A stretch of DNA of 64,000 bases. Source: Allacma fusca (Eukaryota; Arthropoda; Collembola; Symphypleona; Sminthuridae). The notes under the pieces are model-generated. The model saw only the letters and a list, made by a program, of their open reading frames with translations, ran no database searches and was not told the origin of the DNA. Of this stretch, positions 40,736-53,500 are shown piece by piece. The stretch is taken from positions 33,157,067 to 33,221,066 of the forward strand of contig OX359245.1 of assembly GCA_947179485.1 (NCBI GenBank), read 5' to 3'. Within the stretch, counting starts at the first letter, position 1; the number at the start of each line of letters is the position of its first letter. The translations under genes and the position numbers were made by a program.

Positions 40736-43610
40736 CTATTTTTCTCCCCTCTTTGTCTCCCACTGGTTCCTTGATGTCCCTCCGTATTGTACAAGTAACT
40801 CATCCGGGTGTATTCTTTTCAGCAACTGTGGTTTCCATTTCTCTTCATTGCTGTCGTACACTTCAATAGTTAAATAGGGCGAGACTATCAAAGGCTTGAA
40901 AACGTTAACTACGTGTAACGCCAACCTCGGGCCTGTATTAATTCCCATAAAAAATAATTGACATTTTTGAAGGGATAAGAAAACAATAACACCAAAATTT
41001 TTCAAAATATTCGCACAAGTTATGATCAATTATTATTAATATTTTTGAAAAATCTAAAGTGTAAAATATTACAGTTGACTAGAATGAGGGCAGCACCCAA
41101 ACCAGGAAAGTACTTCAAGTAATCCATGGCGAGTTGTTTTAGAAACTTGAAGCCTAAATTTCAAAGCTTATAGGATTTTCAACATTTAAAGAAAATATTC
41201 TTTAGGAAAAAATTAAAGAGCTCAGAATATGTTTTACAAATAATGGAGGAAACTTGACGGAAAGAGACATTCTTCCAGTCCAAGACTAAAGTGTTTCCTT
41301 TAATGGTTTCCTCCGTTATAACGTCGCTGCCCTGATTCTCGAAAACTTCCTTGTTCCATTTTATATTGGCTTCCTCCGCATCCAGAATAGTTTGCTTAAC
41401 CCGGATGTATGCGTCTTCCATGCCGAAATTGTCCAGAAGTTTTTGCAAGTCAATGTAGGGATTCACAAAGTAAACTAAAATTTTAAAATAAATGAAAAAC
41501 ATTAGTGGTTCTTGTTTTTTTTCCTGTAAATTGGAGTTGTTGCCTGATGCGGTCTATAAAAGCTATAAAATTCTTGATAGGGGGGGGGGGATTTGTAAGA
41601 GCAATTTTGTTAAGAAAATAACCGGTTCCCCAGTACTGGTGCGACGCTTAATAAGGGAGAACGTTTCGTGTAACTCCGGATGAACGTTTATGTCCCGTAA
41701 ACCCTTGGCATTCTCTTCCTCACGCCATTTTCGAGCCTGTAATATACATTTATTCACATACATACATACATACACATGCTCACGTTGTTACATACTTTGG
41801 GGCGTCAATGGTGATATGGCGCTAAAATATTTTCACAAATATCGCCGAATTTTGTCGGCGCTATTTCAAGCGATAATTAGTTCAAATTTTGTCGGATGTG
41901 CTGAGCCTGAAATATTACACACAACATTCTGAAAATCCTGGCTCGGCCAGGAGAGTTGAAGTATGTACCTACGCAAGATAGGAAGATTGGTGTAGATTAA
42001 AGCAGAGCACAGCACTCCAGCGGTGTGTCATGGGATAAACTCCTCTTTTATGTTATTCTTCCTTCATCTTCACAAGTTAAGATAAGATAATAAAACATAA
42101 GGAATCTGAATACTGAAATGCAATGCGGAAATGTAATACAGAAATGTGTAAGAAATTGTAATGCTGAAATTCACAAAGTTCAATAAAGACATATACGTAC
42201 ATACATACATATTAGTATACAACTTATAATATAGTTACAACCATTTGCTCATTTCGAGTCAATTCTGAGACAAGATTTGTTGTACATAAAATTTGTACCA
42301 GCATTTTTGAACAAAAATTATTATTATTAATGAAAGCTTTGTAAGTCTGGCGATCCTATATTAGAGATACACGATATGGTTATGGTGAGACCGAAAACCT
42401 GGATATAAGAAAAGTGGCGCTAAAAAATATGAAGCAAGGTCTAGATTTTTTTGAAGATTTTAGACATTGCAATTCCTTGTTTCCCACCAAGGATTATTTA
42501 AAATATCTTTTGAGTTGGGTTCAAAGGAAATTTTATGGTAAATCAAGAGAGAAATAGTCTTCCAGTACCAGCTGAGGAGAACGGACGTGCAACACAGATT
42601 TTACAATACATTCTGCTTCCTTTTGACGTCAAAATGTTTCTAAAACAATTTTTACGGGTGGGGATTTGATGGCTCGACCACGCCGAGCTATTATCAACTC
42701 TAACCACTGAGCCACGCCTCGTATTGACGCATCCACAACTTGTGCGTGTTGCCCCCAACTCTGCAATATGCATATAAACGTATTGTATGTACTTATAGTT
42801 GGAGTTGAGGTGACAGCACTTTGGCTCACACTTTTTGACACTTTTCCCCTTAATTTTTGAGTTCGTACCAGAACATCCGACTCAAATGAAATTCGAAATT
42901 CGCTCAATTGAAAATCTCCACAAAATCAATCCGCAAATCTCCCATCAAATAGTGACAGTTATATGTATGTGATAGGTAAATTTGACAGGAACAAGACTTC
43001 GTAAAGTTCGTAATTCCAATATCATGAACAAAATCTAGACTTTGCTCCATATTTTTTTGACGGTCGTAAATTGATTCCTCATAATAGTTGTTTGAGTGTC
43101 CCGAAAGAAAAAAACAGGCAAAGTTTTGAGTTCAATCGAAACCATAAAATTGCATTAAAATTAAAATCTTTGGTCTCATAAATTTTTTGTGCAATCCATT
43201 AAAATTTGAATACACTATTTCAGATTCACTCACTCTTCGTAACATCCGCTCAGCTTTGTCAGGGTCCATCCCACGGGCTATGAAAAATAAGGTAATTAAA
43301 TTTCCATGTAAAATTTGCATATATTATCGAAGAAGGACAAAAAACATCCCAAAGACTTACCTTTAAGCCAGCGTAGTAAATATAAATCATCCATGATCAT
43401 CCCATCCTCCAACTGCAGGTCCAGAACTTTAGTTCGAAGCTATGAAGGAATAACAAAAAACAAAAAAAAAACAGGCTGAAATTCACCTTTTCCAGTTGCT
43501 AAATAAAGAAAATTAATATTTTTAAGTCAACATTTAGGAATATCTAATTTGGGATAAATAGTCACATTTTCAATGGCTATCTCAGCCGCGGTCCTCGCTC
43601 GTCCTTCCAT
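40736..43610 (-). CDS. SEC14-like CRAL-TRIO protein (copy B), altered exon 4 donor
   Basis: Exons 43610-43566, 43439-43361, 43277-43234, exon 4 from 41736, then 41474-41238, 41153-41073 and 40932-40736. All match copy A except the end of exon 4. A deletion of about 50 bp removed the GTAAGT donor used by copy A. Ending at the remaining CCG|GTTATT (41623) shifts the frame to an early TGA. A substitution unique to copy B creates ACC A|GTACTG at 41637. Using it shortens the exon to 100 nt (five codons fewer) and restores the original phase, predicting 260 residues. GTACTG is also the donor of exon 5 in the DUF4806 gene in this window. Intron 2 has a normal GT donor here. It is either functional with a shifted donor or a young pseudogene. 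Confidence 0.7.
42661..42720 (-). repeat. tRNA-derived (SINE-like) sequence, copy B
   Basis: On the - strand GTGGCTCAGTGGTTAGAG and GGTCGAGCCATCAAATCCCC match A-box-like and B-box-like promoter elements. It is slightly closer to a tRNA than the copy A version. The stems do not complete a cloverleaf. Confidence 0.5.
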
Positions 43611-44130
43611 GCTCGAAGAATTGTGCAAAAAGGAGAAAATTCCTGATACATACAGCTTTGAGAGCAAGTGAGTAATTTTTACAAACAATACAGCTAAAAA
43701 GCTTATGTAAGTTCAAGGAGAAGGAATGCCCTTGAAAACCTTTTCAGGGAGTGTTCAATAATTATTACAACATCACATATACGAGACCCTCTCTTTCCAG
43801 TAATCCAGTTACGTACTTTATCAGGAACACTTACTGAATCTCACAGTTGTGTCGGATGTGCGTGTAGTCATGATTATTTGATGGTCATACATATGCTTGT
43901 TAGTTAGGACATATGAGAGTCTTGAGAATAGGTCACGGAGGAAGGATTGAGTCAGTCTAGTCTGAGTTGAACCATGATACAATAAATACTGCACTGCTTA
44001 TGTACAGTACATTACGCACTTATCAACAGCGGTACTATCTCTCTAGTTCTCAGACCCACTCGGTTTCGCTTGTGACAATCCCAGCCGAATTCGTAGGCCG
44101 TACCATTCAAATTAGCCAACTTACTACGCT

Positions 44131-44664
44131 TAAAATAACAGTAGCTTATAATTGTTCCTGGTCATGATCTGAGCTAGTGGAAGGCCCTAACTCAAAATGA
44201 CAGCTCTTCACATAAGCGGATTGTTTATGACAGCATGAAGAATGAATGGAAAATGAACCGACGTACTTACTCAGTGTAAATGTAAGCAATAATGGAATTT
44301 CATACTTCAGATATGATGCTGAAGCAATCATGGGAATACATATAACCCAATCTAATTGTAAGCATCCATTAATTCAGAGTTTAATAACAAACATGCGTAT
44401 GTATGTATTTACATATCTACAAGCACCTACGCATGTATTTAAATACTTGTAGCAGCTTTGTAACAGCCGATCACTTTAGGTAAAACGCCTAAATAGCCGC
44501 AGCCCGCAGCATGTACTGTACATTTGCATAGTAAACAGGTTACAGGAATCTATGTATGTACGTACATTATGTTAATCATTACTGTACCAGCTCTATAGTA
44601 CAATCATGGACATTTAATTCTTGTGAGTCTGTAAGTATCTATGTATAAATAAAAGGTACTACTT
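44131..44664. other. No gene seen
   Basis: AT-rich spacer between the duplicated block and the next transposon, with several CATACATAC-like simple repeats. Confidence 0.45.
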
Positions 44665-44672
44665 TCCTATTC

Positions 44673-45572
44673 TGTAGCTACTTTTGGGATCGGGATACAC
44701 CCGGGAATTGGCTTCGGGATCGGGAACGGGTTCGAGTTCGGGTGTCAAATTAATGTTCCCAAATTCTTTGGGACCAGGTTTAGGAACATTGTCAGCAGAC
44801 CCGGGATTTTGGGAACGATACCGGGTATGGGAATGGGTTCAAGCTTGATGAAGGTATTTGTAAGCCCGTCGGGAACCGGGAACATCTTCGTTCCCACACC
44901 CGTTACATGCTTTACGTTCCCGGGAACTACGAATCCATCTAGCGGAGAAAAAATACAAACCATGCACGGTTTGCTTCGTAATAATAATTTCACGCGGCTT
45001 TGCTTGAGCCGTTTCGTATTTTGTCAGTAGGCATTAGGCATCGCATAGTAGTGACTTCCACCTACTCTAACTTGAGAAACGAAAGTCATTGTAAAACGCA
45101 ATGGTGGGAATCGTTTAAGCAATCTTCTTGCAGCTTTTTCGGCAACGCAGACCAGGCTCTTAGTATAATGACCATTTTAAATAGTGCCTATAGGCACTAT
45201 GTATATATATATATATGCAATAGATGTATACATCTATTGTTGCATGGTAAGCATTCATATATAAGTAGTGTTAAATCAATGAAATGTGAAGAAAAAAATT
45301 GGCTTACAGTAACTGCACTGGTACCGGGAACGAGTCCGGGTTCAAGGGATTCGGGATCGGGATTGGGAGCAAATTTTATCTGATTCCGGGTTCGGGATCG
45401 GGATCGGGTTTGAGATCAACAATTTAAACATATTTTATGTCTGGGATTTCGTGCACCCGATCCCAGTATTTCGGGAACGGGTTCGGGTGTGAGTCCGAAA
45501 ATATTAATGACCCGATTTTCGGGATCGGGTTCGGGAATGGGATCAAACTTTTCGTTCCCACAAGTAGCTCTA
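44673..45572. mobile_element. Non-autonomous hAT-like transposon with TCGGGA repeats
   Basis: Ends TGTAGCTACTT...AAGTAGCTCTA are imperfect inverted repeats flanked by the identical 8-bp TCCTATTC (44665-44672 and 45573-45580). Both subterminal regions are packed with TTCGGGATCGGGA-type words and their complements. The interior holds two perfect palindromes at 45181-45200 and 45218-45239. It is 900 bp with no transposase ORF. Confidence 0.85.
45181..45239. repeat. Pair of perfect palindromes around a TA run
   Basis: ATAGTGCCTA is followed directly by its reverse complement (45181-45200). Next comes a (TA)n run, then CAATAGATGTA followed directly by its reverse complement (45218-45239). Confidence 0.85.
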
Positions 45573-45580
45573 TCCTATTC

Positions 45581-46384
45581 TGAGCAAATCAAGATTTCTG
45601 TTGTAACACACTTTACTCCAACCATTTAGAAGTTATTTTAAATAAGATGTAATGTGACGGCTATGAATGAGAAGGGCAAGGGATAGTAGCAAAAGAGTGG
45701 CTGGTTCTTCTGCGACGGGAGTGACGATTGGTACAGTAATTGCGGGTGGAGTTTTTTATGTTTATTAAGATTTCAGATTTATTAGGATTCTTGTGGGGCG
45801 GCGCCCATATCATCCATACAAATCAAATAATATAAATTAGAGAGTTGCCAGGAAAGTATTCCTGGAAAAATTTTATGTTTATTGTTAGAGTAGAGTGTTC
45901 ACGGTGTAGTGACACTTATGGATACCTTGCCCTGGTAAAGGATACGGAATGAGTCAAAAATGAAAGTAGACGTTCAAAAACGGCTAAAATGAAGACAAGG
46001 AGGAAGGAAGGCTTGAAAATTTTGGTACTAAAGGTAAGGTTATATAGGAAGGCTCAATTTATCCTAAGGATTAGGGTAAGCGTGATAAAAATAGCGCTGC
46101 AAGGACAAGGACATCCGATGGCAAGAAATAGAGATAAATGTTTCACGTACTTTCCACGTATGTACATATGTATAAAACGACGAAAAGATGACGTTAGCAA
46201 AGCATTCAGACAAACGCGAGAACACAATATGTCGCGAGACTCATTTTTAGGGCGGCGTCAGTCCTCTTATAAAATCGTGTTGACCGTGTGGGTCTGTATG
46301 TCATGCCGATTTCCTCTGAAACTATTGGACCAATGGCGTCAAAATTTGTTTTACATTCTTTTGGGCAAAAACTCGTATGTGCTC
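45581..46384. other. No gene seen
   Basis: Spacer between the transposon and the inverted repeats of the DUF4806 locus. A segment near 46300-46360 (TTCCTCTGAAACTATTGGACC) has a looser look-alike at about 58660-58700. An open + strand frame at 45989-46474 is basic, repeat-derived in its last third and not convincing as a gene. Confidence 0.45.
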
Positions 46385-46848
46385 CCCAGTAAACCACGAA
46401 TTCATGGGCCAGTACTGGGCCTCGAGCATTTGCCGTTACTGAAAATTAACTGGGCTTGGCCGGTGGCGCGTTAATGGGCCAGTGCTGGCAAATAGTTATG
46501 GTTGCTTGCGGGTACGTGTACGGTCAAATGCAGGGTACCATTCAAGAAACATTGCAGGGCCTAGATCGGTTCGCAATTTCTTTTGTCATGGCTATCGGAT
46601 GATTTTGGATGTCGGGCCAAGACTGGCTTATGAATATCAGCCCAATAATGGCTTATACATATCGGGCCAATGATGGCTTATTTATGAGGAACCAATGAGT
46701 GAATTATGCTGGTCATCGATGGAAGTGGTATGGCTAGTGTGTAATTGCATGTCGATTAATTAGCCATGGCAGGTTCCTTTATTTATAGAATTCCAACAGT
46801 GGATTAATATTTTTAATCTGTAAAAATTGCATATGTAAACAATAATAA

Positions 46849-47370
46849 CTATGAAAAAATCAAGTCAAATGTTAAGGGGATACATACGAATTCGGATATA
46901 TTGTCTACATTAGGCAAAAGAACACATTTTTGCTTAAGTCTAGTAATAGGAATATCCACAGCAGTTGTCGTACCATGACATACATAGATACATAAAAATT
47001 TGCTGTCTACGGGGTAATCATCCAAAGCTCTTAAATTAATAAAATATTTACATGTAACAATACCACTGGGACAATTTTGTAAACCTGTTAAAATTACAAC
47101 TCGAAAATCTTTAGTCATGAAACAGTTGTCACCCTCAAGAGTAGATAGCAAAACATTATTGAGAATGAACTTATTATTATTTGACTTAAAGATAAATCCC
47201 TGTGATAATGGCCTTATTGATTTATATACATTTCCTTCCAGTTCGGTGATACGATTAACAATTTGCTGAACGAAATGTTTTTTAGATCGAACCATTTTCT
47301 TTAGTGTTTGCATGTAATTTTCGAAATCAAAAGCACTAAAGTAAAGTAGTTTCAAAATCATTGTAGTCAT
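46849..47370 (-). CDS. Unrecognised protein, possibly transposon-associated (5' end unresolved)
   Basis: A 173-codon - strand frame. It contains a helical MQTLKKMVRSKKHFVQQIV region, then a beta-rich part with VVILTGLQNCPSGIVTCKYF, FLCIYVCHGTT and QKCVLLPNVDNISEFVCIPL. This order (a strand ending in VxxKYF, then PVDSKF, then KCVLLP, then FVxIPL) reminds me of the C-terminal parts of some transposon-encoded proteins; the recollection is weak. A second frame (47599-47336, starting MAAEQNEIINLQKR) overlaps both this frame and the last exon of the DUF4806 gene. It could be joined to this one by an intron ending at the TTTAG at 47327-47323. The coding potential looks real; the gene model is open. 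Confidence 0.4.
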   Translation of the reverse strand: MTTMILKLLYFSAFDFENYMQTLKKMVRSKKHFVQQIVNRITELEGNVYKSIRPLSQGFIFKSNNNKFILNNVLLSTLEGDNCFMTKDFRVVILTGLQNCPSGIVTCKYFINLRALDDYPVDSKFLCIYVCHGTTTAVDIPITRLKQKCVLLPNVDNISEFVCIPLTFDLIFS

Positions 47371-47549
47371 GCAAAATTAAATTACAACTACAATTACCAA
47401 TGTCGGGGGAAATTCTTTCTGCACTTGTATCTACGTTTAATTTACTAGTATGAACTTTTGACCTATCTCTAATTTCGGATAATATAGCTGACACATTTTG
47501 TGCAACTTTTCGACGTCTTGATCTCTCCGGTTGACGCAAGAGTAATTGA

Positions 47550-50500
47550 TTACTCTTTCGTTTCTGCAGGTTTATGATTTCGTTTTGCTCGGCCGCCATT
47601 TCGATCTCCGGATCCCAGTAACCACTTTTTTACAAAGTTTTCAACTACTGCTTCAGAAGGCTCTGAGTCGTCTTGCTTCTTTCGGACCGAAGCTAAAAGC
47701 AATGGACAAATGAGCTGTAAACCCATGACATGTGAACGTATAGGTGTATACTTGTATGAATAAGATTTTCAGTACCCGTAATGCAGTTTAGTAGTAAGTG
47801 CCCCTTGAAAGCAATTTTTGATTTTGTTCCACCAAATGTCATGCTATTTGCTAGATCTCCACCAATGGTTCTTTGAAGAATTCGTTTTATAAAATTCTCC
47901 ACATCGTGACCTCCAATTCCTTTCAAAAACTTGATCTGAAAAGTAATTATATTCGTGTAAGAGATTTTTATTTTTGTTACTTCATCCGGTGTGCTTACTT
48001 TATACCAAAAAACGAATTTTGGAAAATGGAAGTATTGTCACAATGAATTTAAAACTCTATTCATGTAGAGGTGAACGATATTAAACACAGAAAGATAATT
48101 TTAATATAATGCTTACAAGTTTCATTCGATTATCAGAGTGCTTCAACCAGTCATTCAATTCGCCCCAGGATTTTTCTGTTTGCAAAGGTAAAGTAACTTC
48201 CAGGTCAGACTCGTCCACATACATATCTGAAACTCCGAACGTAATAACCTGTGACATATGGCAAATCTCATCCTTGAGCTGTACAAACTGTTTTGTAAAA
48301 GCTTCCTGGAATCCTGAAATAAAAAGTAACATTATTCTATATTTATTTGTTCCAATAATTACAATATTAAATCAAACGGGCTGGCTTTTACTTTCCCGAC
48401 CAGATTTTCGAATACTACCACCTACCACCTACCACCTGACATACCACTTTACATACCACCTACCGGTAATTTTGCATACCACCTACCACCTTACACACCA
48501 CCTCACCTACCACCTACCGGCAGTCTTACATACCACCTACCGGCAGTCTTACATACCACCTACTGTTTTGGTGGTATGTTCTGGTGGTATGTTTTGGTGG
48601 TATGTTTTGGTGGTATGTTGGTGGTATGTTGGTGGTATGTTTTGGTGGTATGTTGGTGGTATGTTTTGGTGGTATGTTGGTGGTATGTTGGTGGTATGTT
48701 GGTGGTATGTTGGTGGTATGTTTTGGTGGTATGTTGGTGGTATGTTGGTGGTATGTTTTGGTGGTATGTTGGTGGTATGTTTTGGTGGTATGTTGGTGGT
48801 ATGTTGGTGGTATGTTGGTGGTATGTTGGTGGTATGTTGGTGGTATGTTTTGGTGGTATGTTGGTGGTATGTTTTGGTGGTATGTTGGTGGTATGTTTTG
48901 GTGGTATGTTGGTGGTATGTTTTGGTGGTATGTTGGTGGTATGTTTTGGTGGTATGTTTTGGTGGTATGTTGGTGGTATGTTTTGGTGGTATGTTGGTGG
49001 TATGTTTTGGTGGTATGTTTTGGTGGTATGTTGGTGGTATGTTTTGGTGGTATGTTTTGGTGGTATGTTGGTGGTATGTTGGTGGTATGTTGGTGGTATG
49101 TTGGTGGTATGTTTTGGTGGTATGTTGGTGGTATGTTTTGGTGGTATGTTGGTGGTATGTTGGTGGTATGTTGGTGGTATGTTGGTGGTATGTTGGTGGT
49201 ATGTTGGTGGTATGTTGGTGGTATGTTGGTGGTATGTTGGTGGTATGTTGGTGGTATGTTGGTGGTATGTTTTGGTGGCATGTTGGTGGTATGTTTTGGT
49301 GGTATGTTGGTGGTATGTTTTGGTGGTATGTTGGTGGTATGTTGGTGGTATGTTGGTGGTATGTTGGTGGTATGTTTTGGTGGTATGTTGGTGGTATGTT
49401 GGTGGTATGTTTTGGTGGTATGTTGGTGGTATGTTTTGGTGGTATGTTGGTGGTATGTTGGTGGTATGTTGGTGGTATGTTGGTGGTATGTTGGTGGTAT
49501 GTTGGTGGTATGTTGGTGGTATGTTGGTGGTATGTTGGTGGTATGTTGGTGGTATGTTGGTGGTATGTTTTGGTGGTATGTTTTGGTGGTATGTTGGTGG
49601 TATGTTGGTGGTATGTTTTGGTGGTATGTTGGTGGTATGTTTTGGTGGTATGTTGGTGGTATGTTTTGGTGGTATGTTTTGGTGGTATGTTGGTGGTATG
49701 TTTTGGTGGTATGTTGGTGGTATGTTTTGGTGGTATGTTTTGGTGGTATGTTGGTGGTATGTTTTGGTGGTATGTTTTGGTGGTATGTTGGTGGTATGTT
49801 GGTGGTATGTTGGTGGTATGTTGGTGGTATGTTTTGGTGGTATGTTGGTGGTATGTTTTGGTGGTATGTTGGTGGTATGTTGGTGGTATGTTGGTGGTAT
49901 GTTGGTGGTATGTTGGTGGTATGTTGGTGGTATGTTGGTGGTATGTTGGTGGTATGTTGGTGGTATGTTGGTGGTATGTTGGTGGTATGTTTTGGTGGTA
50001 TGTTGGTGGTATGTTTTGGTGGTATGTTGGTGGTATGTTGGTGGTATGTTGGTGGTATGTTGGTGGTATGTTGGTGGTATGTTTTGGTGGTATGTTGGTG
50101 GTATGTTGGTGGTATGTTGGTGGTATGTTGGTGGTATGTTTTGGTGGTATGTTGGTGGTATGTTTTGGTGGTATGTTGGTGGTATGTTGGTGGTATGTTG
50201 GTGGTATGTTGGTGGTATGTTGGTGGTATGTTGGTGGTATGTTGGTGGTATGTTGGTGGTATGTTGGTGGTATGTTGGTGGTATGTTGGTGGTATGTTTT
50301 GGTGGTATGTTGGTGGTATGTTTTGGTGGTATGTTGGTGGTATGTTGGTGGTATGTTGGTGGTATGTTGGTGGTATATTTCAGTGGTATGTTGGTGGTAT
50401 ATTTCAGTGGTATGTTGGTGGTACATTTCAGTGGTATGCTGGTGGTACCTTTCGGTGTTATGTTTCTTTTGCCTATTCATATATTTTAAATCCCAACGTT

Positions 50501-53500
50501 GTTCTCTTTTAATTTCAAATCATGAAACGTATATTTTTTTATAGGGCCAGGGTATGTTTTCTCGATATCGTCCAAATTTTTAAAAAACTTGTTACCCCAA
50601 TTATTTTTTTCTAAAGTCAATCTCAACTAGTTTTTGCAAATGCACTCCGCTAATTGTAAATCGACAGCTTGAGAACCACTTCCACCAAAAATCTGCTTCA
50701 ATAGATTTGTTTTTGAAGTGAATTAATAAACGATTCCCACATATCGTCGGCTAAATTCTGAAACCTATTCTAGATTCTGAGATCCCATTTAAAAGCATAA
50801 TTTACGAAATGAAAATGGTATCTTTTAAAAATTAAGCAATGATATGTTCCCTGCCTTTCTGAAGATAACCATTCCACATAGTTGAAATACACTGAAAGCT
50901 CGTTCGTCAGTAACAGTAAAGTAACATTATTCTATATTTATTTGTTCCAATAATTACAATATTAAATCAAACGGGCTGGCTTTTACTTTCCCGACCAGAT
51001 TTTCGAATACTACCACCTACCACCTACCACCTGACATACCACTTTACATACCACCTACCGGTAATTTTGCATACCACCTACCACCTTACATACCACCTCA
51101 CCTACCACCTACCGGCAGTCTTACATACCACCTACCGGCAGTCTTACATACCACCTACTGTTTTGGTGGTATGTTCTGGTGGTATGTTTTGGTGGTATGT
51201 TTTGGTGGTATGTTGGTGGTATGTTGGTGGTATGTTTTGGTGGTATGTTGGTGGTATGTTTTGGTGGTATGTTGGTGGTATGTTGGTGGTATGTTGGTGG
51301 TATGTTGGTGGTATGTTTTGGTGGTATGTTGGTGGTATGTTGGTGGTATGTTTTGGTGGTATGTTGGTGGTATGTTTTGGTGGTATGTTGGTGGTATGTT
51401 GGTGGTATGTTGGTGGTATGTTGGTGGTATGTTGGTGGTATGTTTTGGTGGTATGTTGGTGGTATGTTTTGGTGGTATGTTGGTGGTATGTTTTGGTGGT
51501 ATGTTGGTGGTATGTTTTGGTGGTATGTTGGTGGTATGTTTTGGTGGTATGTTTTGGTGGTATGTTGGTGGTATGTTTTGGTGGTATGTTGGTGGTATGT
51601 TTTGGTGGTATGTTTTGGTGGTATGTTGGTGGTATGTTTTGGTGGTATGTTTTGGTGGTATGTTGGTGGTATGTTGGTGGTATGTTGGTGGTATGTTGGT
51701 GGTATGTTTTGGTGGTATGTTGGTGGTATGTTTTGGTGGTATGTTGGTGGTATGTTGGTGGTATGTTGGTGGTATGTTGGTGGTATGTTGGTGGTATGTT
51801 GGTGGTATGTTGGTGGTATGTTGGTGGTATGTTGGTGGTATGTTGGTGGTATGTTGGTGGTATGTTGGTGGTATGTTTTGGTGGTATGTTGGTGGTATGT
51901 TTTGGTGGTATGTTGGTGGTATGTTTTGGTGGTATGTTGGTGGTATGTTGGTGGTATGTTGGTGGTATGTTGGTGGTATGTTTTGGTGGTATGTTGGTGG
52001 TATGTTGGTGGTATGTTTTGGTGGTATGTTGGTGGTATGTTTTGGTGGTATGTTGGTGGTATGTTGGTGGTATGTTGGTGGTATGTTGGTGGTATGTTGG
52101 TGGTATGTTTTGGTGGTATGTTTTGGTGGTATGTTGGTGGTATGTTGGTGGTATGTTTTGGTGGTATGTTGGTGGTATGTTTTGGTGGTATGTTGGTGGT
52201 ATGTTTTGGTGGTATGTTTTGGTGGTATGTTGGTGGTATGTTTTGGTGGTATGTTGGTGGTATGTTTTGGTGGTATGTTTTGGTGGTATGTTGGTGGTAT
52301 GTTTTGGTGGTATGTTTTGGTGGTATGTTGGTGGTATGTTGGTGGTATGTTGGTGGTATGTTGGTGGTATGTTTTGGTGGTATGTTGGTGGTATGTTTTG
52401 GTGGTATGTTGGTGGTATGTTGGTGGTATGTTGGTGGTATGTTGGTGGTATGTTGGTGGTATGTTGGTGGTATGTTGGTGGTATGTTGGTGGTATGTTGG
52501 TGGTATGTTGGTGGTATGTTGGTGGTATGTTGGTGGTATGTTTTGGTGGTATGTTGGTGGTATGTTTTGGTGGTATGTTGGTGGTATGTTGGTGGTATGT
52601 TGGTGGTATGTTTTGGTGGTATGTTGGTGGTATGTTTTGGTGGTATGTTGGTGGTATGTTGGTGGTATGTTGGTGGTATGTTGGTGGTATGTTGGTGGTA
52701 TGTTTTGGTGGTATGTTTTGGTGGTATGTTGGTGGTATGTTGGTGGTATGTTTTGGTGGTATGTTGGTGGTATGTTTTGGTGGTATGTTGGTGGTATGTT
52801 TTGGTGGTATGTTTTGGTGGTATGTTGGTGGTATGTTTTGGTGGTATGTTGGTGGTATGTTTTGGTGGTATGTTTTGGTGGTATGTTGGTGGTATGTTTT
52901 GGTGGTATGTTTTGGTGGTATGTTGGTGGTATGTTGGTGGTATGTTGGTGGTATGTTGGTGGTATGTTTTGGTGGTATGTTGGTGGTATGTTTTGGTGGT
53001 ATGTTGGTGGTATGTTGGTGGTATGTTGGTGGTATGTTGGTGGTATGTTGGTGGTATGTTGGTGGTATGTTGGTGGTATGTTGGTGGTATGTTGGTGGTA
53101 TGTTGGTGGTATGTTGGTGGTATGTTGGTGGTATGTTGGTGGTATGTTTTGGTGGTATGTTGGTGGTATGTTTTGGTGGTATGTTGGTGGTATGTTGGTG
53201 GTATGTTGGTGGTATGTTGGTGGTATGTTGGTGGTATGTTTTGGTGGTATGTTGGTGGTATGTTGGTGGTATGTTTTGGTGGTATGTTGGTGGTATGTTT
53301 TGGTGGTATGTTGGTGGTATGTTGGTGGTATGTTGGTGGTATGTTGGTGGTATGTTGGTGGTATGTTTTGGTGGTATGTTGGTGGTATGTTTTGGTGGTA
53401 TGTTGGTGGTATGTTTTGGTGGTATGTTGGTGGTATGTTTTGGTGGTATGTTGGTGGTATGTTTTGGTGGTATGTTTTGGTGGTATGTTGGTGGTATGTT

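Larger units (their letters stand above)
35715..44130. repeat. Tandem segmental duplication, copy B
   Basis: Second copy, directly adjoining copy A in the same orientation. Copy B alone carries the transposon 37493-38326, about 430 bp extra near 36180-36610 and other indels. Confidence 0.9.

Noticed and set aside
42661-42720. Functional tRNA gene
   Set aside because: A- and B-box-like words are present but the acceptor and anticodon stems do not pair. It is better called a tRNA-derived repeat.
45989-46474. 161-codon basic + strand frame
   Set aside because: Overlaps repeat-type DNA at the edge of the DUF4806 locus. The last third is the GGGCCAGTACTGGGCC repeat translated. No family match.
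48415-48563. CRISPR-like array of TACCACC words
   Set aside because: Eukaryotic DNA, no unique spacers of constant length. The words are diverged inverse copies of the adjacent satellite.
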